Source of the DNA: Neobacillus paridis
Lineage (GTDB): Bacteria; Bacillota; Bacilli; Bacillales; Cytobacillaceae
Length of the DNA stretch: 64,000 nt
Direction: 5' to 3'
Assembly (NCBI RefSeq): GCF_016765675.1
Contig: NZ_JAESWB010000181.1
Span: forward strand, 62,001-126,000
Below, piece after piece: positions 24,982 to 34,271 of the stretch. Positions within the stretch are counted from its first letter, which is position 1, and every line of letters starts with the position of its first letter. The notes under the pieces are model-generated. The model ran no database searches. It was not told the origin of the DNA and was given only the letters and a program-made list of their open reading frames with translations. Position numbers and translations under genes: made by a program.

Positions 24982-26713
24982 CTACGGACACCTCCTTGCC
25001 AATTTGCGAGCGGTAAATTTCTTGATAAACGCGACAATTTTTCAATAATTCCTGATGCGTTCCCACCCCGGCGATTTCACCATGGTCGAGAACGACGATT
25101 TTATCAGCATCCAGCATGGAGGTGATCCGCTGGGCAATGATGATACAGGTCAGCCCCTTGGCATATTGTTTTAAGGCCTGTTTGATTTTGGCCTCAGTGT
25201 TGACATCAACGGCACTTGTGCTGTCATCGAGGATCAGAATTTCCGGTTTTTTCACCAATGCCCTGGCAATTGCCAGCCGCTGCTTTTGGCCGCCGGAAAA
25301 ATTAACCCCGCCTTGGCCGATCGCGGTCCCATAACCTTCCGGCGTGGCGCTGATAAACTTATGCGCCCCGGCAATCCTGGCCGCTTCGACGATTTCTTCC
25401 TGTGTCGCATTTTCTTTCCCCCAGCGAATATTTTCAGCAACACTGCCGGTAAATAAAGTATTCTTTTGCGGTACGAAGGCAATTTTTTTCCGAAGTGCTC
25501 TCGGGCTTACGGTCGCAACATCTACCCCGCCCACCTTTACTGTACCGGATGTGGCATCATAGAAGCGGGGAATTAGCCCGACTAGGGTACTTTTGCCGGA
25601 CCCGGTTGAGCCGATGATGCCCACCGTTTCCCCCGGGAGGATCGTCAGGCTGATATCTTTTAGCACCGGCTCAGCTCCTTCTGTCTCATAAGAGAAACTG
25701 ACGTGTTCAAAATCAATCCGGCCTGTTTGCGTACCGCTCTGTGCTAGCGTGTTCTTGCTCCATGTCTGTTTGCTTTCTTCGGAAAAAACGTCGCCGATTC
25801 TTCCCGCCGACGCCTTCGCGCGGACAAACATATTAAACACCATTGTGATCATCATCAATGATGTTAAAATTTGTGTCATATAATTGATAAACGCCACAAT
25901 ATGGCCGACCTGGATGCTGCCATTATCAACGCCCAAGCCGCCGATCCAAATGACGACAACAATCCCGAGATTGACGGTCAGCATGATCGCCGGGCTGAAA
26001 ATCGACATCAGTCGGCTGGCGGCAATCGAGCGACTTTTAAACTCATCGTTTACCCTAGTAAACTTGTTGATTTCCACCTCGAAACGATTAAACGCCTTAA
26101 CGACGCGGACTCCTGATAAATATTCGCGCATCACCAGGTTCACTCCGTCCAACGCCTGTTGCACTTTGGAAAATAACGGGAAGCCCAACCTAAGGTTGAT
26201 GATGATCAGAATGGCGACAAGCGGCACAACGACCGCCAGGACAACCGAGAGTTGCAGATTCAGCCGGGTAGCCATCACCAGCCCGCCAAGTGCAAGCAGC
26301 GGTGCCTTGACAAAGATGCGCATTAATCCGTTGACAAAAATCTGCACCTGGGTGACATCATTGGTCAGCCTAGTGATGAGCGACGCGCGGTCAAATTGAT
26401 CGAGATTTTTAAATGCCAGGGATTGAATTTTTTTATACAAATCGGATCTTAATTCGGCGCCAAAATTTTGTGAAACGATGCTGGCTAGGATACTCCGCGT
26501 TGACGCGGCGACCGCTCCAAATGCGGTAACGAGCAGCATCACCCCACCCATTTTCAATACGTAGTGGATGTCATTATGGGCCACGCCCTCGTCGATTACC
26601 TTGGCAATAATCGTCGGCTGCAGTAAATCACAAATCGCCTCTAACGTAAGAAAAAACACGGCAATGCTGAAAGACAGCCAATATTTTTTGATGTATTTTC
26701 CTAAATAACTCAT
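24950..26713 (-). CDS. yfiB: YfiB-like subunit of heterodimeric ABC exporter
   Basis: 587 residues: six transmembrane helices then an ATPase with Walker A GSTGSGKS, signature NFSGGQKQRLAIARAL, and Walker B ILILDDSTSAVD in which the catalytic Glu is replaced by Asp; the switch His is changed to Gln (IIIAQRITSML). These two changes mark the degenerate half of a heterodimeric exporter. It is the first gene of the operon. Confidence 0.88.
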   Translation of the reverse strand: MSYLGKYIKKYWLSFSIAVFFLTLEAICDLLQPTIIAKVIDEGVAHNDIHYVLKMGGVMLLVTAFGAVAASTRSILASIVSQNFGAELRSDLYKKIQSLAFKNLDQFDRASLITRLTNDVTQVQIFVNGLMRIFVKAPLLALGGLVMATRLNLQLSVVLAVVVPLVAILIIINLRLGFPLFSKVQQALDGVNLVMREYLSGVRVVKAFNRFEVEINKFTRVNDEFKSRSIAASRLMSIFSPAIMLTVNLGIVVVIWIGGLGVDNGSIQVGHIVAFINYMTQILTSLMMITMVFNMFVRAKASAGRIGDVFSEESKQTWSKNTLAQSGTQTGRIDFEHVSFSYETEGAEPVLKDISLTILPGETVGIIGSTGSGKSTLVGLIPRFYDATSGTVKVGGVDVATVSPRALRKKIAFVPQKNTLFTGSVAENIRWGKENATQEEIVEAARIAGAHKFISATPEGYGTAIGQGGVNFSGGQKQRLAIARALVKKPEILILDDSTSAVDVNTEAKIKQALKQYAKGLTCIIIAQRITSMLDADKIVVLDHGEIAGVGTHQELLKNCRVYQEIYRSQIGKEVSVDGENNHTAAE

Positions 26714-26929
26714 AGAGTTTCTCTCCTCAAAAAGTCTTTCAACATTTCATGAAGTGGAACCTCAATCAGTGGAGTACGCCTTATACCCCACCAAAACTTT
26801 GTTTAACGAAAGTTTTGCGGTGAGGGCTACACTCCCGGAAAAAGGGATAAAGCTATTATAATGATGTTTTTTGGTGATATACAAATATTTGAGCCGATTA
26901 TGTGGGGCCACATATAGCTGTGTTACTTG

Positions 26930-27310
26930 CGGATACACTCTCTAATTGGCAGGTAACCGGTTTCAATCGACGATATAGCCATCTCAATTGGCGGAAGGCG
27001 CTCTCCTATTGGCGACATTGCCAATTCAACTGGCGTTATAGCTGCTTCAATTGGCGATTGGCGCACTTTAATTGGCGCAAACTCATTCAACTGGCGAAAA
27101 GCCCTCTCCTATTGGCGACATTGCCAATTCAACTGGCGACATAGCTGCTTCAATTGGCGATAGACGCACTTCAATTGGCGCAAACTCATTCAACTGGCGA
27201 AAAGCCCTCTCCTATTGGCGACATTGCCAATTCAACTGGCGACATAGCTGCTTCAATTGGCGCAAACTCATTCAATTGGCGGGATAACATCCTCAATTGG
27301 CGATTGATGG
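26930..27310. repeat. Large 21-nt array, core CAATTGGCG, with 103-nt superperiod
   Basis: About 17 cores (AATTGGC, AACTGGC or TATTGGC) start at 26944, 26965, 26986, 27007, 27028, 27049, 27070, 27089, 27110, 27131, 27152, 27173, 27192, 27213, 27234, 27255, 27274 and 27295. Steps are 21 nt except three of 19 nt, always after GCGCAAACTCATTC. Four 21s plus one 19 give a 103-nt superperiod visible as near-identical copies (27077 vs 27180). The array lies between yfiB and the ASCH gene. Open frames here are period artefacts. Confidence 0.9.
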
Positions 27311-27349
27311 CTTTTTTCTAGCGGCTGTCATGTTTACAGTAGCCCCGCC

Positions 27350-27387
27350 ATAAAAAATCAAGTCCACAGTGCAAAGATCTGTGGACT
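27350..27387 (-). terminator. Terminator of the ASCH gene
   Basis: AGTCCACAG-N9-CTGTGGACT stem with TTGATTTTTTA following on the minus strand. Confidence 0.75.
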
Positions 27388-27402
27388 AACCGAACCCTTC
27401 TA

Positions 27403-27744
27403 TTAAACTGCGCTAAATTCATGCACCCAGACTCTCATTTGCGGCAGCCATGGCATACCTGGATGAATTGCGAGGATTGACTGTTTATATTCCTCTACAG
27501 AAGCAAAGCCCTCGCGGCGCGCATCATCCTCTGTCAGCTCACCCAAGCTTTGGGAATACACCTTATCAACAACAAACTGACGTCCCTCCAGGGTCATGAT
27601 TTCTCCCGGGTCGGCATAGCGGCCATTGCGGCGGGTGGCTGTTTTTTCCCCGGCAAGCACTTTCTTGACATCCTTTTCTAACGTCACTAAGCGCTCAATT
27701 GTACACGTTTTTGGCGGCAACGATTGATGATTATTTTGCGACAT
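27403..27744 (-). CDS. ASCH-domain protein
   Basis: 113 residues. The ASCH fold signature is seen in KKVLAGEKTATRRNGRYADPG (basic, substrate-facing) and VDKVYSQSLGELTEDDARREGF. ASCH domains resemble PUA domains and may bind RNA or modified nucleosides; some small members hydrolyse N4-acetylcytidine. The ATG follows GGGAGGAATTTAGG. It is a single gene; the function here is unknown. Confidence 0.82.
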   Translation of the reverse strand: MSQNNHQSLPPKTCTIERLVTLEKDVKKVLAGEKTATRRNGRYADPGEIMTLEGRQFVVDKVYSQSLGELTEDDARREGFASVEEYKQSILAIHPGMPWLPQMRVWVHEFSAV

Positions 27745-27866
27745 CCTAAATTCCTCCCTTTTCCAACCTATTTATATATTATATTAACACTATTATTAAT
27801 GTATTAAACACTATTAATATGTATAAAAAATCCTGTTTATTCCCATCAAGTTGTTGCCCCCGGAAC

Positions 27867-27904
27867 CAAAAAAGAAGGATGCCTACCACTTAGGAGCATC
27901 CTTC
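27867..27904 (-). terminator. Terminator of the TetR/ABC-2 operon
   Basis: GAAGGATGC-N13-GCATCCTTC then TTTTTT on the minus strand, 87 nt after the last permease gene. Confidence 0.85.
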
Positions 27905-27990
27905 AACTTCTAATCCATCCCAGCCAACAAGCCCACCACATCATCACAATATAGAAGTTTTCTAACATTACTGCTGCTTCATTTTTGTGA

Positions 27991-28797
27991 TTATATTTGC
28001 AAATCTCGTTTTTGATAAAAATGGTAAGTAATGGCAATTAGAATCGTAACCACTACAATGGTGATCGCAACAAACGTAGTTTCCAGCGTACCGTCCGCCA
28101 AGACCCTTTTTGCTTCAAAATATTTAAATGGCGTTACATATTGCAGCCATTCAATTTTTTCATTCAAATCGACGGCGATGGAGAGGAGATACGTTAGTAG
28201 CAGTAGTACCGTTCCCAGTGCGGCCGCACGCTTCGGCCGTTTTCCCACCGCCGCAATCACCGCGCCAACTGCCAGAAAAATGAGCTGCACTAGAAACATC
28301 CCCGCCATTAATAAGTAAATATCATCAAGCTGTTCCCCGGTTTGCTGATAATGACTCACCATTGCCAGCGATAGAACTAAGGTTACCAGATTAAAGATGA
28401 CCACATTTACCAAAGCCGCCAGCAGCTTTGAACTGATAATCCGGGTACGTGAGATTGGCTTTGCCATCAGAAATTCCGCTGTTTTGTCGCGCTCTTCCTT
28501 GGCAATAATATTAGCGCCCAGCATCAACGCATGAATTGCCGCCATCAGCAACAAGTAGTAAAACAGCATGCCGTAAAACCCGATAGCTGTCGACAAATCC
28601 AAGTCTCCCGTCCCAATAATTGCCTGGAGCGACTTCGGCATCTGCGAAATCAATTCGTTAATCGATTGACCCGATGAACTGTATCCTTCATATTTCGCCA
28701 TTCCGGCGACCACCATGAACAGAAGCCCGATTCCCCAAATGATTAACGACTTCCGATTCGCCTTCATTTCCCGCCAAAATAGATTCACTGTCCACAC
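27991..28797 (-). CDS. ABC-2 type permease (second of pair)
   Basis: 268 residues with six hydrophobic segments. It begins NLFWREMKANRKSLIIWGIG and carries the loop ANIIAKEERDKTAEFLMAKPISRTRII shared with the neighbouring permease, showing common origin. It exports an unknown substrate with the ATPase gene upstream. It is separated from that permease gene by only 3 nt. Confidence 0.85.
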   Translation of the reverse strand: MWTVNLFWREMKANRKSLIIWGIGLLFMVVAGMAKYEGYSSSGQSINELISQMPKSLQAIIGTGDLDLSTAIGFYGMLFYYLLLMAAIHALMLGANIIAKEERDKTAEFLMAKPISRTRIISSKLLAALVNVVIFNLVTLVLSLAMVSHYQQTGEQLDDIYLLMAGMFLVQLIFLAVGAVIAAVGKRPKRAAALGTVLLLLTYLLSIAVDLNEKIEWLQYVTPFKYFEAKRVLADGTLETTFVAITIVVVTILIAITYHFYQKRDLQI

Positions 28798-28800
28798 CCC

Positions 28801-29598
28801 CTACACCGCATGAATATCTTTTTTCGCATAAATGAAATAGCTTGCCGTGACCGCGACAATGATAAAAATAACTTCAATGACGATAAACCGAATTTCATAG
28901 GTTTGATGTTTGCTAATATAACCCGGATCATAATACTTAAACGGTGTCAGATAGCGCACCGCCTTATCACCAATGACCGATCCGAACATATTGAGAATGA
29001 AAAAACCAAACACCGTTCCCAGTGACAGCGGCAACACCGATTTTATTTTTGGAACAAGGACGGAGATGAGGATGCCAAGTGCCAAAAACATGCATTCAAC
29101 GAAAAACGCCGTCAGCGAAATCAACAGGAATGCCTTGGTGTCAAATGACCTCTCGCTGACCGCCTGCGCCGCTACTAACGCGGCCATGATAACTACCAGA
29201 TTGGACAAAATGAGCGAAACGACAGCCGCGAGCAGCTTCGCGGTAACAATTTGCGTTCGCGTGACCGGCTTGGTTAGCAGGAAATCCGCCGTTTTCTCAC
29301 GGGTTTCTTTGGATAGCATCGAGACTCCCAGATTCATTGCCTGAATCGCACCACATAACACCACATAGGTGAAAACATACGAGTAAAATCCTAACAGTGA
29401 GGTGATCGAATCAAGTGACATCCCGATGGCTTTGCGCAAGGATTCTGGATAGTTTTCCAGCACCTTTTTAAACGCCTCCGAATCCTTGGCGATGGACGGA
29501 AACAGAGCCATAAACAGGACGACAACCGCCACTAATGACAGCGTCCAAATGATCGTCGACTTGCGATTATCCTTTAATTCATGGAGAAATATATTCAT
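28801..29598 (-). CDS. ABC-2 type permease (first of pair)
   Basis: 265 residues, about six membrane segments, starting NIFLHELKDNRKSTIIWTLS. It has the loop SMLSKETREKTADFLLTKPVTRTQI. Paralogue of the next gene; together they probably form a heterodimeric membrane unit. It starts 3 nt after the ATPase gene, so is operonic. Confidence 0.85.
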   Translation of the reverse strand: MNIFLHELKDNRKSTIIWTLSLVAVVVLFMALFPSIAKDSEAFKKVLENYPESLRKAIGMSLDSITSLLGFYSYVFTYVVLCGAIQAMNLGVSMLSKETREKTADFLLTKPVTRTQIVTAKLLAAVVSLILSNLVVIMAALVAAQAVSERSFDTKAFLLISLTAFFVECMFLALGILISVLVPKIKSVLPLSLGTVFGFFILNMFGSVIGDKAVRYLTPFKYYDPGYISKHQTYEIRFIVIEVIFIIVAVTASYFIYAKKDIHAV

Positions 29599-29601
29599 CG
29601 C

Positions 29602-30486
29602 TCAATTCCCCTTTTCATAGTAATGCATGAAAATCTCCTCTAAATCCGGTTCCTCAATCCACAGGTTTAACAGCTCCAGCTGCGCCAATTTTTGCAGCAT
29701 TAAATTGATATTGCCGCTGTAAAGAAAGCTTACGTGCAGGCCATCAATTTCCAAATTCTGCACCCCAGCAATTTGTAAAAAGCCCTGCGGCATGGGCGCC
29801 TTCGTCTCCAGCTTAAAGCGTTTATGGTTGTTTTCCTTTAATGTACTGATTTTTTCGACCTTGACGAGTTCGCCTTCCTTAATAATCGCCACGCGGTCGC
29901 ACATTTTCTGCACCTCGCTTAAGATATGGGAGGAAAAGAGAATCGTCGTCCCTTTCTTATTTTCCTCTTTTAACAGATCGAAAAATTTCTGCTGCATCAG
30001 CGGGTCGAGACCGCTCGTCGGCTCATCAAGAATGATCAGCTTCGGCTCATGGAGCAGTCCTTGAACGATACCCACTTTCTTCTTGTTGCCAAACGACAAG
30101 TCGTCAATTTTTTTGTTGAGGTCAAGGTCGAGCAGCTCCGCCAATTGTTTGATCCGCTGACTGCAATCCTTTTTATAAAAACTGCCTGAATATTTCAGCA
30201 GGTCCTTAACTTTCATGTTGTCATAATAGAACACTTCCGACGGCAGGTAGCCGATTTCCTTTTTGATTTCCGGGGCAAACTTGACCGAGTCCTTGCCAAA
30301 AATCGTTGCGCTGCCGCTTGTCGGATAAATCAGCGACAGCATCGTGCGGATCGTCGTTGACTTGCCAGCGCCATTCGGGCCGATAAAACCAAAAATCTCG
30401 CCTTCCTCCACCGTAAAGCTGATGTTGGAAATCCCTCTTGCCTTGCCATACGTTTTTGTCAGATTATTTAACTCAATCACATTCAT
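29602..30486 (-). CDS. ABC transporter ATPase
   Basis: 294 residues. Walker A GPNGAGKS, signature LSFGNKKKVGIVQGLL, Walker B LIILDEPTSGLDP and switch His in LFSSHILSE, with a C-terminal extension of about 80 residues typical of drug or bacteriocin exporters (CcmA/BcrA-like). It energises the two permeases downstream and follows the TetR gene by about 15 nt. Confidence 0.88.
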   Translation of the reverse strand: MNVIELNNLTKTYGKARGISNISFTVEEGEIFGFIGPNGAGKSTTIRTMLSLIYPTSGSATIFGKDSVKFAPEIKKEIGYLPSEVFYYDNMKVKDLLKYSGSFYKKDCSQRIKQLAELLDLDLNKKIDDLSFGNKKKVGIVQGLLHEPKLIILDEPTSGLDPLMQQKFFDLLKEENKKGTTILFSSHILSEVQKMCDRVAIIKEGELVKVEKISTLKENNHKRFKLETKAPMPQGFLQIAGVQNLEIDGLHVSFLYSGNINLMLQKLAQLELLNLWIEEPDLEEIFMHYYEKGN

Positions 30487-30501
30487 CGCCGGGAGCCCCC
30501 C

Positions 30502-31125
30502 TTATTTATAGAAAACTTTAATTAATACTTCAAAATACTGTTCTGCCTTCATGCTGACCTGTTGATAATCAATTTCATGCGTTGGTAAAAACTTGGCTTT
30601 GTTTAGCTCCTCATCACTTAATTTTTCAAACGTCCAGGTAATGATTTTTAAGATTTTTTCCAAATCAATATCATCGCGGAATTTCGTGATATCAATATTT
30701 TCGTACATTTTGGCGAAGTTGGTTTCCAGCAGTTGCTGATACTTTTCGGCAAACTCCGCTTTAATTTCACGGGAATCCTCTATATAGACCGCTTGGAGAA
30801 AATGGAAAAGAGCCGGATAAACAGAGAGCAGCTCCATTTTAATGGTTACCGCCGCGCGCATTCTTTTGAAAAAATCAGTCTCGGATAAATCAATTTTTTG
30901 ATAAAACTCCGTAGCAATCAGCTCATAGCAATAGTCAAACAGAAATAAATATAATTGCTTTTTGTTCTGAAAATAGTGAAACAAGAGCCCTTTTGAGATC
31001 CCCGCTTCTTTGACAATTTCATTCGTCGAGGCACTATCATATCCTTTCTGGGCAAACTCCTTAATCGCCGCGTTAATGATGCGGTCTTGTTTTTCCTTAT
31101 CTAAGTTGAGAAATTTCGAAAACAC
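30502..31125 (-). CDS. TetR-family repressor of the ABC-2 operon
   Basis: 207 residues from the GTG at 31125, which follows AGGAGGAGTGCCGAG. N-terminal HTH: IINAAIKEFAQKGYDSAS, TNEIVKEAGISKGLLFHYFQNKKQLY. The C-terminal ligand domain is unassigned. First gene of the operon with the ABC-2 transporter; two matched palindromes lie in its promoter, so it probably represses its own operon until an inducer, likely the exported compound, binds. Confidence 0.88.
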   Translation of the reverse strand: MFSKFLNLDKEKQDRIINAAIKEFAQKGYDSASTNEIVKEAGISKGLLFHYFQNKKQLYLFLFDYCYELIATEFYQKIDLSETDFFKRMRAAVTIKMELLSVYPALFHFLQAVYIEDSREIKAEFAEKYQQLLETNFAKMYENIDITKFRDDIDLEKILKIITWTFEKLSDEELNKAKFLPTHEIDYQQVSMKAEQYFEVLIKVFYK

Positions 31126-31140
31126 CTCGGCACTCCTCCT

Positions 31141-31191
31141 TTGACCACAACGGTCAATTGTAGTATATTCTCGATTGACTCCACTGGTCAA
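31141..31191. promoter_or_regulatory. Twin TetR operators TTGACY-N5-GGTCAA
   Basis: TTGACC-ACAAC-GGTCAA at 31141-31157 and TTGACT-CCACT-GGTCAA at 31175-31191: same half-sites, same spacer length, 34 bp centre to centre. They lie directly upstream of the GTG start of the TetR gene. Confidence 0.8.
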
Positions 31192-31280
31192 TAGATAGTT
31201 AAGGATATTTTTTACAAAATCATGAACGATATAGTTTAGACTTCGGGAATATGCTACGATGCAAGGTGGAGGTGATTGAC

Positions 31281-32249
31281 ATTATTATTAAAAATCGCGA
31301 TTTTTCCTTAAAATTAGCAGGGTTAGCTGCCGCGCGACACCGCTTATCCGCCGAGCATCCGATTCTGCCCGTGTTAGCAGCAAAGCAAGCGGCCATGGAA
31401 GCCGGGATCGGCGGCGAGGATCGGGTGGCAGAGGTCTTGTCCCAATTTTCATTTCCCTTCGACATCCACATTTTTCACGATTTATCCCCTTCAGCCGATG
31501 AAAAATTCCAAACGGACACACATTGTTTAACCCCATGGTATGGCTTGGTGTTAGAGGTGAAAAATATCAGCGGGATTCTGGAATTTAACGAAAATCCACC
31601 GCAATTAATCAGTACCAAGGAGGATGGCTGTCAATATGGCTACGAAAGCCCCGTTAGTCAATTACAACGCAATTGCGAGTTTTTACGTGAATGGTTTTTG
31701 CACCGTGGCATCCAACTCCCGATTTATGGCGCAGTCGTCCTTGCATACCCGAAACAAATTGTGAAAACTGCCCCACCCCGGACGAAACTGTTATTCCCCA
31801 ACATGATTCCCACTTATCTAAAATCGATCCCGCAGCAGGGGCAAAAATTAACTCCCGAAACGTTTAACTGGCTGTCTGCCGAGCTGCTTAAGAGTCATCA
31901 ACGCTATCTTCCCAAGCCTATTTGTGAAACCTATAAACTTCGTTGGAGCGACTTTCGAACAGGCGTAGGATGTATAACGTGTGGCAGGCTGGGAATGATT
32001 AAGCAGCCGAGAACATGGGTATGCCCTTTTTGCCAGGCAACCGATCCCCTGGCACATCAACGAGCCTTGCTCGAATGGTATTTGATTTTTAAGAGAACGA
32101 TCACCAATCGCGAGTGCCGGGAGTTTTTGCATGTGAATGATATTCATATAGCAAAACGGATTTTGCAAAATATGAGCTTTAAAAGTGAGGGGGATTATCG
32201 TTACCGGAAGTATATTATGAATATCAAAAACTTTAACCTATTTGATTGA
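31281..32249 (+). CDS. NERD-domain protein with C-terminal zinc ribbon
   Basis: About 323 residues if it starts near 31281. NERD (nuclease-related) domain: AGIGGEDRVAEVLSQF, IFHDLSPSADEKFQTDTHCL, GLVLEVKNISGILEF, matching the restriction-endonuclease-like core (E, D and E-x-K). A zinc ribbon C-ITCGRL...CPFCQ follows at about residue 235-265, then a helical tail. The ribosome site AAGGTGGAGGTG (31263-31274) is followed by no ATG, GTG or TTG at a usable distance, but by ATT codons encoding the IIIKNR start that matches the MIIKKR start I recall for relatives. A rare ATT start at 31281-31287 is possible; GTG 31266/31272 or ATG 31251 are alternatives. Confidence 0.75.
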   Translation: MIIKNRDFSLKLAGLAAARHRLSAEHPILPVLAAKQAAMEAGIGGEDRVAEVLSQFSFPFDIHIFHDLSPSADEKFQTDTHCLTPWYGLVLEVKNISGILEFNENPPQLISTKEDGCQYGYESPVSQLQRNCEFLREWFLHRGIQLPIYGAVVLAYPKQIVKTAPPRTKLLFPNMIPTYLKSIPQQGQKLTPETFNWLSAELLKSHQRYLPKPICETYKLRWSDFRTGVGCITCGRLGMIKQPRTWVCPFCQATDPLAHQRALLEWYLIFKRTITNRECREFLHVNDIHIAKRILQNMSFKSEGDYRYRKYIMNIKNFNLFD

Positions 32250-32261
32250 TAAAAATTAGCT

Positions 32262-32890
32262 GCGCCAATTGGAGGGGGGTCTCGCCAGTTGATTTACTTC
32301 CCGCCAATTGGAGGGCAGCTTTCGCCAATTGATGATACTTTCTCGCCAGTTGGAGAGGGATTTGCGCCAGTTGGAGCCCACTTCCCGCCAATTGATTTAC
32401 TTCGCGCCAATTGGAGGGCGACTTTCGCCAATTGATGATGCTTTCTCGCCAGTTGGAGCCCGCTTTGCACCAGTTGATTTACCTCCCACCAATTGGAGGG
32501 CAGCTTTCGCCAATTGATGATACTTTCTCGCCAGTTGGAGAGGGATTTGCGCCAATTGGAGCCCACTTTGCGCCAGTTGATTTACTTCCCGCCAATTGGA
32601 GGGCGACTTTCGCCAATTGATGATGCTTTCTCGCCAGTTGGAGAGGGATTTGCGCCAGTTGGAGCCCACTTTGCGCCAGTTGATTTACTTCCCGCCAATT
32701 GGAGGGCGACTTTCGCTAATTGATGATGCTTTCTCGCCAGTTGGAGAGGACTTTGCGCCAGTTGGAGCCCGCTTTGCACCAGTTGATTTACTTCCCACCA
32801 ATTGGAGGGCAGCTTTCGCCAATTGATGATACTTTCTCGCCAGTTGGAGAGGGCTTTGCGCCAATTGGAGCCCACTTCTCGCCAATTGAT
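32262..32890. repeat. Largest 21-nt array, core CGCCAATTGG, 103-nt superperiod
   Basis: About 30 cores CGCC(A/G)(A/G)TTG(G/A) between 32267 and 32890. Checked positions 32306, 32327, 32348, 32369, 32390 step by 21, with 19-nt steps into 32306 and 32409 after the TTGATTTACTTC unit. Near-identical blocks recur at 103 nt (e.g. 32308/32411, 32493/32596). Unit types alternate: GGAGGGCAGCTTT, GATGATACTTTCT, GGAGAGGGATTTG, GGAGCCCACTT. It lies between the NERD gene and pepT. Confidence 0.9.
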
Positions 32891-32992
32891 AACACGCGCC
32901 CCTGTGTCAACACGTATTCCAAAAAATGTGTATCCGCTCCCTTAAAGTGATATGATAATCATGTACATAACTTAGTAAGGGAGTGCTGCACA

Positions 32993-34228
32993 TTGAAAGA
33001 TGAACTGATCAAAAGATTTACCTCGTATGTGAAGGTGGATACGCAGTCTAATGAAGACAGTGAAACTTGTCCGTCAACCGAGGGCCAGTGGACGCTGCTT
33101 CGGATGCTGGTGGATGAATTAAAGGAAATTGGCATGGAAGAGGTGACGATTGACGACAACGGTTATGTGATGGCGACCTTGCCAGCGAACACGGACAGAA
33201 ACGTGCCCACCATCGGCTTCCTCGCCCATGTTGACACGGCGACCGACTTCACTGGAAAAAATGTCAACCCGCAAATTCATGAAAATTACGATGGCGGCGA
33301 CATTACCTTAAACGAGGGATTAAATGTCATCCTGTCACCAAAGGATTTTCCGAACCTTAAAAACTACAAAGGTCATACGCTGATCACAACTGACGGCACG
33401 ACGCTACTGGGCGCGGATAACAAGGCTGGGGTAACGGAAATCATGACCGCGATGCACTATCTGATTCAGCACCCGGAAATCAAGCACGGCAAGGTGCGCG
33501 TGGCCTTCACGCCGGATGAGGAAATTGGCCGCGGGCCGCATAAGTTTGACGTTGCAGCGTTCAATGCCAAGTTTGCCTATACGGTTGACGGCGGACCGCT
33601 CGGGGAGCTGGAATATGAAAGCTTTAACGCGGCAGCGGCAAAAATCACCATCAAGGGAAACAATATTCACCCGGGTTCAGCCAAGGATAAAATGGTGAAC
33701 TCGATGAAAATTGGAATGGAGCTACACAGCCAACTGCCAGAACAAGAGGCGCCAGAGCATACGGAAAATTATGAAGGCTTCTACCACCTGATTTCATTCA
33801 ACGGCGATGTCGAACAGACAAAGCTTTATTATATTATCCGCGACCATGACCGCGAGAATTTTAACAATAGAAAAGTAACGATCGAAAACATCGTCAATGA
33901 TTTAAGGAAAAAATATGGTGCTGACAATATTCAGCTTGAACTGAAAGATCAATATTACAACATGCGTGAAAAAATCGAACCGGTAAAGGAAATCGTTGAA
34001 ATCGCGCAGCAGGCAATGGAAAACCTTGATATCAAGCCAATCATTCAGCCAATCCGCGGCGGTACGGACGGCTCACAATTATCATTCATGGGGCTGCCGA
34101 CACCGAATATCTTCACCGGCGGGGAAAATTTCCACGGTAAATATGAATTTGCTTCCGTCGAAAATATGATCAAAGCCACTCAAACTATCATTGAAATTAT
34201 CAAACTATTTGAACAAAGAGCAAACTAA
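32993..34228 (+). CDS. pepT: Peptidase T (tripeptide aminopeptidase)
   Basis: 411 residues, M20 metallopeptidase. Zinc-site motifs are [45 protein letters not shown] and the C-terminal [21 protein letters not shown] and [13 protein letters not shown]. It releases the N-terminal residue from tripeptides in the cytoplasm. TTG start at 32993 follows AAGGGAGTG. In some bacteria pepT is Fnr-dependent, but no Fnr box is seen here. Confidence 0.95.
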   Translation: MKDELIKRFTSYVKVDTQSNEDSETCPSTEGQWTLLRMLVDELKEIGMEEVTIDDNGYVMATLPANTDRNVPTIGFLAHVDTATDFTGKNVNPQIHENYDGGDITLNEGLNVILSPKDFPNLKNYKGHTLITTDGTTLLGADNKAGVTEIMTAMHYLIQHPEIKHGKVRVAFTPDEEIGRGPHKFDVAAFNAKFAYTVDGGPLGELEYESFNAAAAKITIKGNNIHPGSAKDKMVNSMKIGMELHSQLPEQEAPEHTENYEGFYHLISFNGDVEQTKLYYIIRDHDRENFNNRKVTIENIVNDLRKKYGADNIQLELKDQYYNMREKIEPVKEIVEIAQQAMENLDIKPIIQPIRGGTDGSQLSFMGLPTPNIFTGGENFHGKYEFASVENMIKATQTIIEIIKLFEQRAN

Positions 34229-34238
34229 GCGCAGCAGC

Positions 34239-34271
34239 AAAAAGCTAACCTGCAACTCAGGTTAGCTTTTT
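34239..34271. terminator. Terminator between convergent pepT and kinase genes
   Basis: AAAAAGCTAACCTG-caact-CAGGTTAGCTTTTT; strong stem with A and T tracts, bidirectional. Confidence 0.88.

Noticed and set aside
26902-27287. Trp/Asn-rich open frames downstream of the ASCH gene
   Set aside because: Same periodic artefact; no ribosome site, no domain.
32294-32885. Overlapping Asn/Trp/Arg-rich open frames on both strands in the pepT upstream gap
   Set aside because: They arise because 21 is a multiple of three, keeping a frame open; they lack ribosome sites and shift frame at the 19-nt steps.
26930-32890. CRISPR array interpretation of the CAATTGGCG arrays
   Set aside because: Units of 21 nt have a degenerate 8-10 nt core and linkers that themselves recur; there are no ~28-37 nt identical repeats with unique spacers, and no cas genes in the window.
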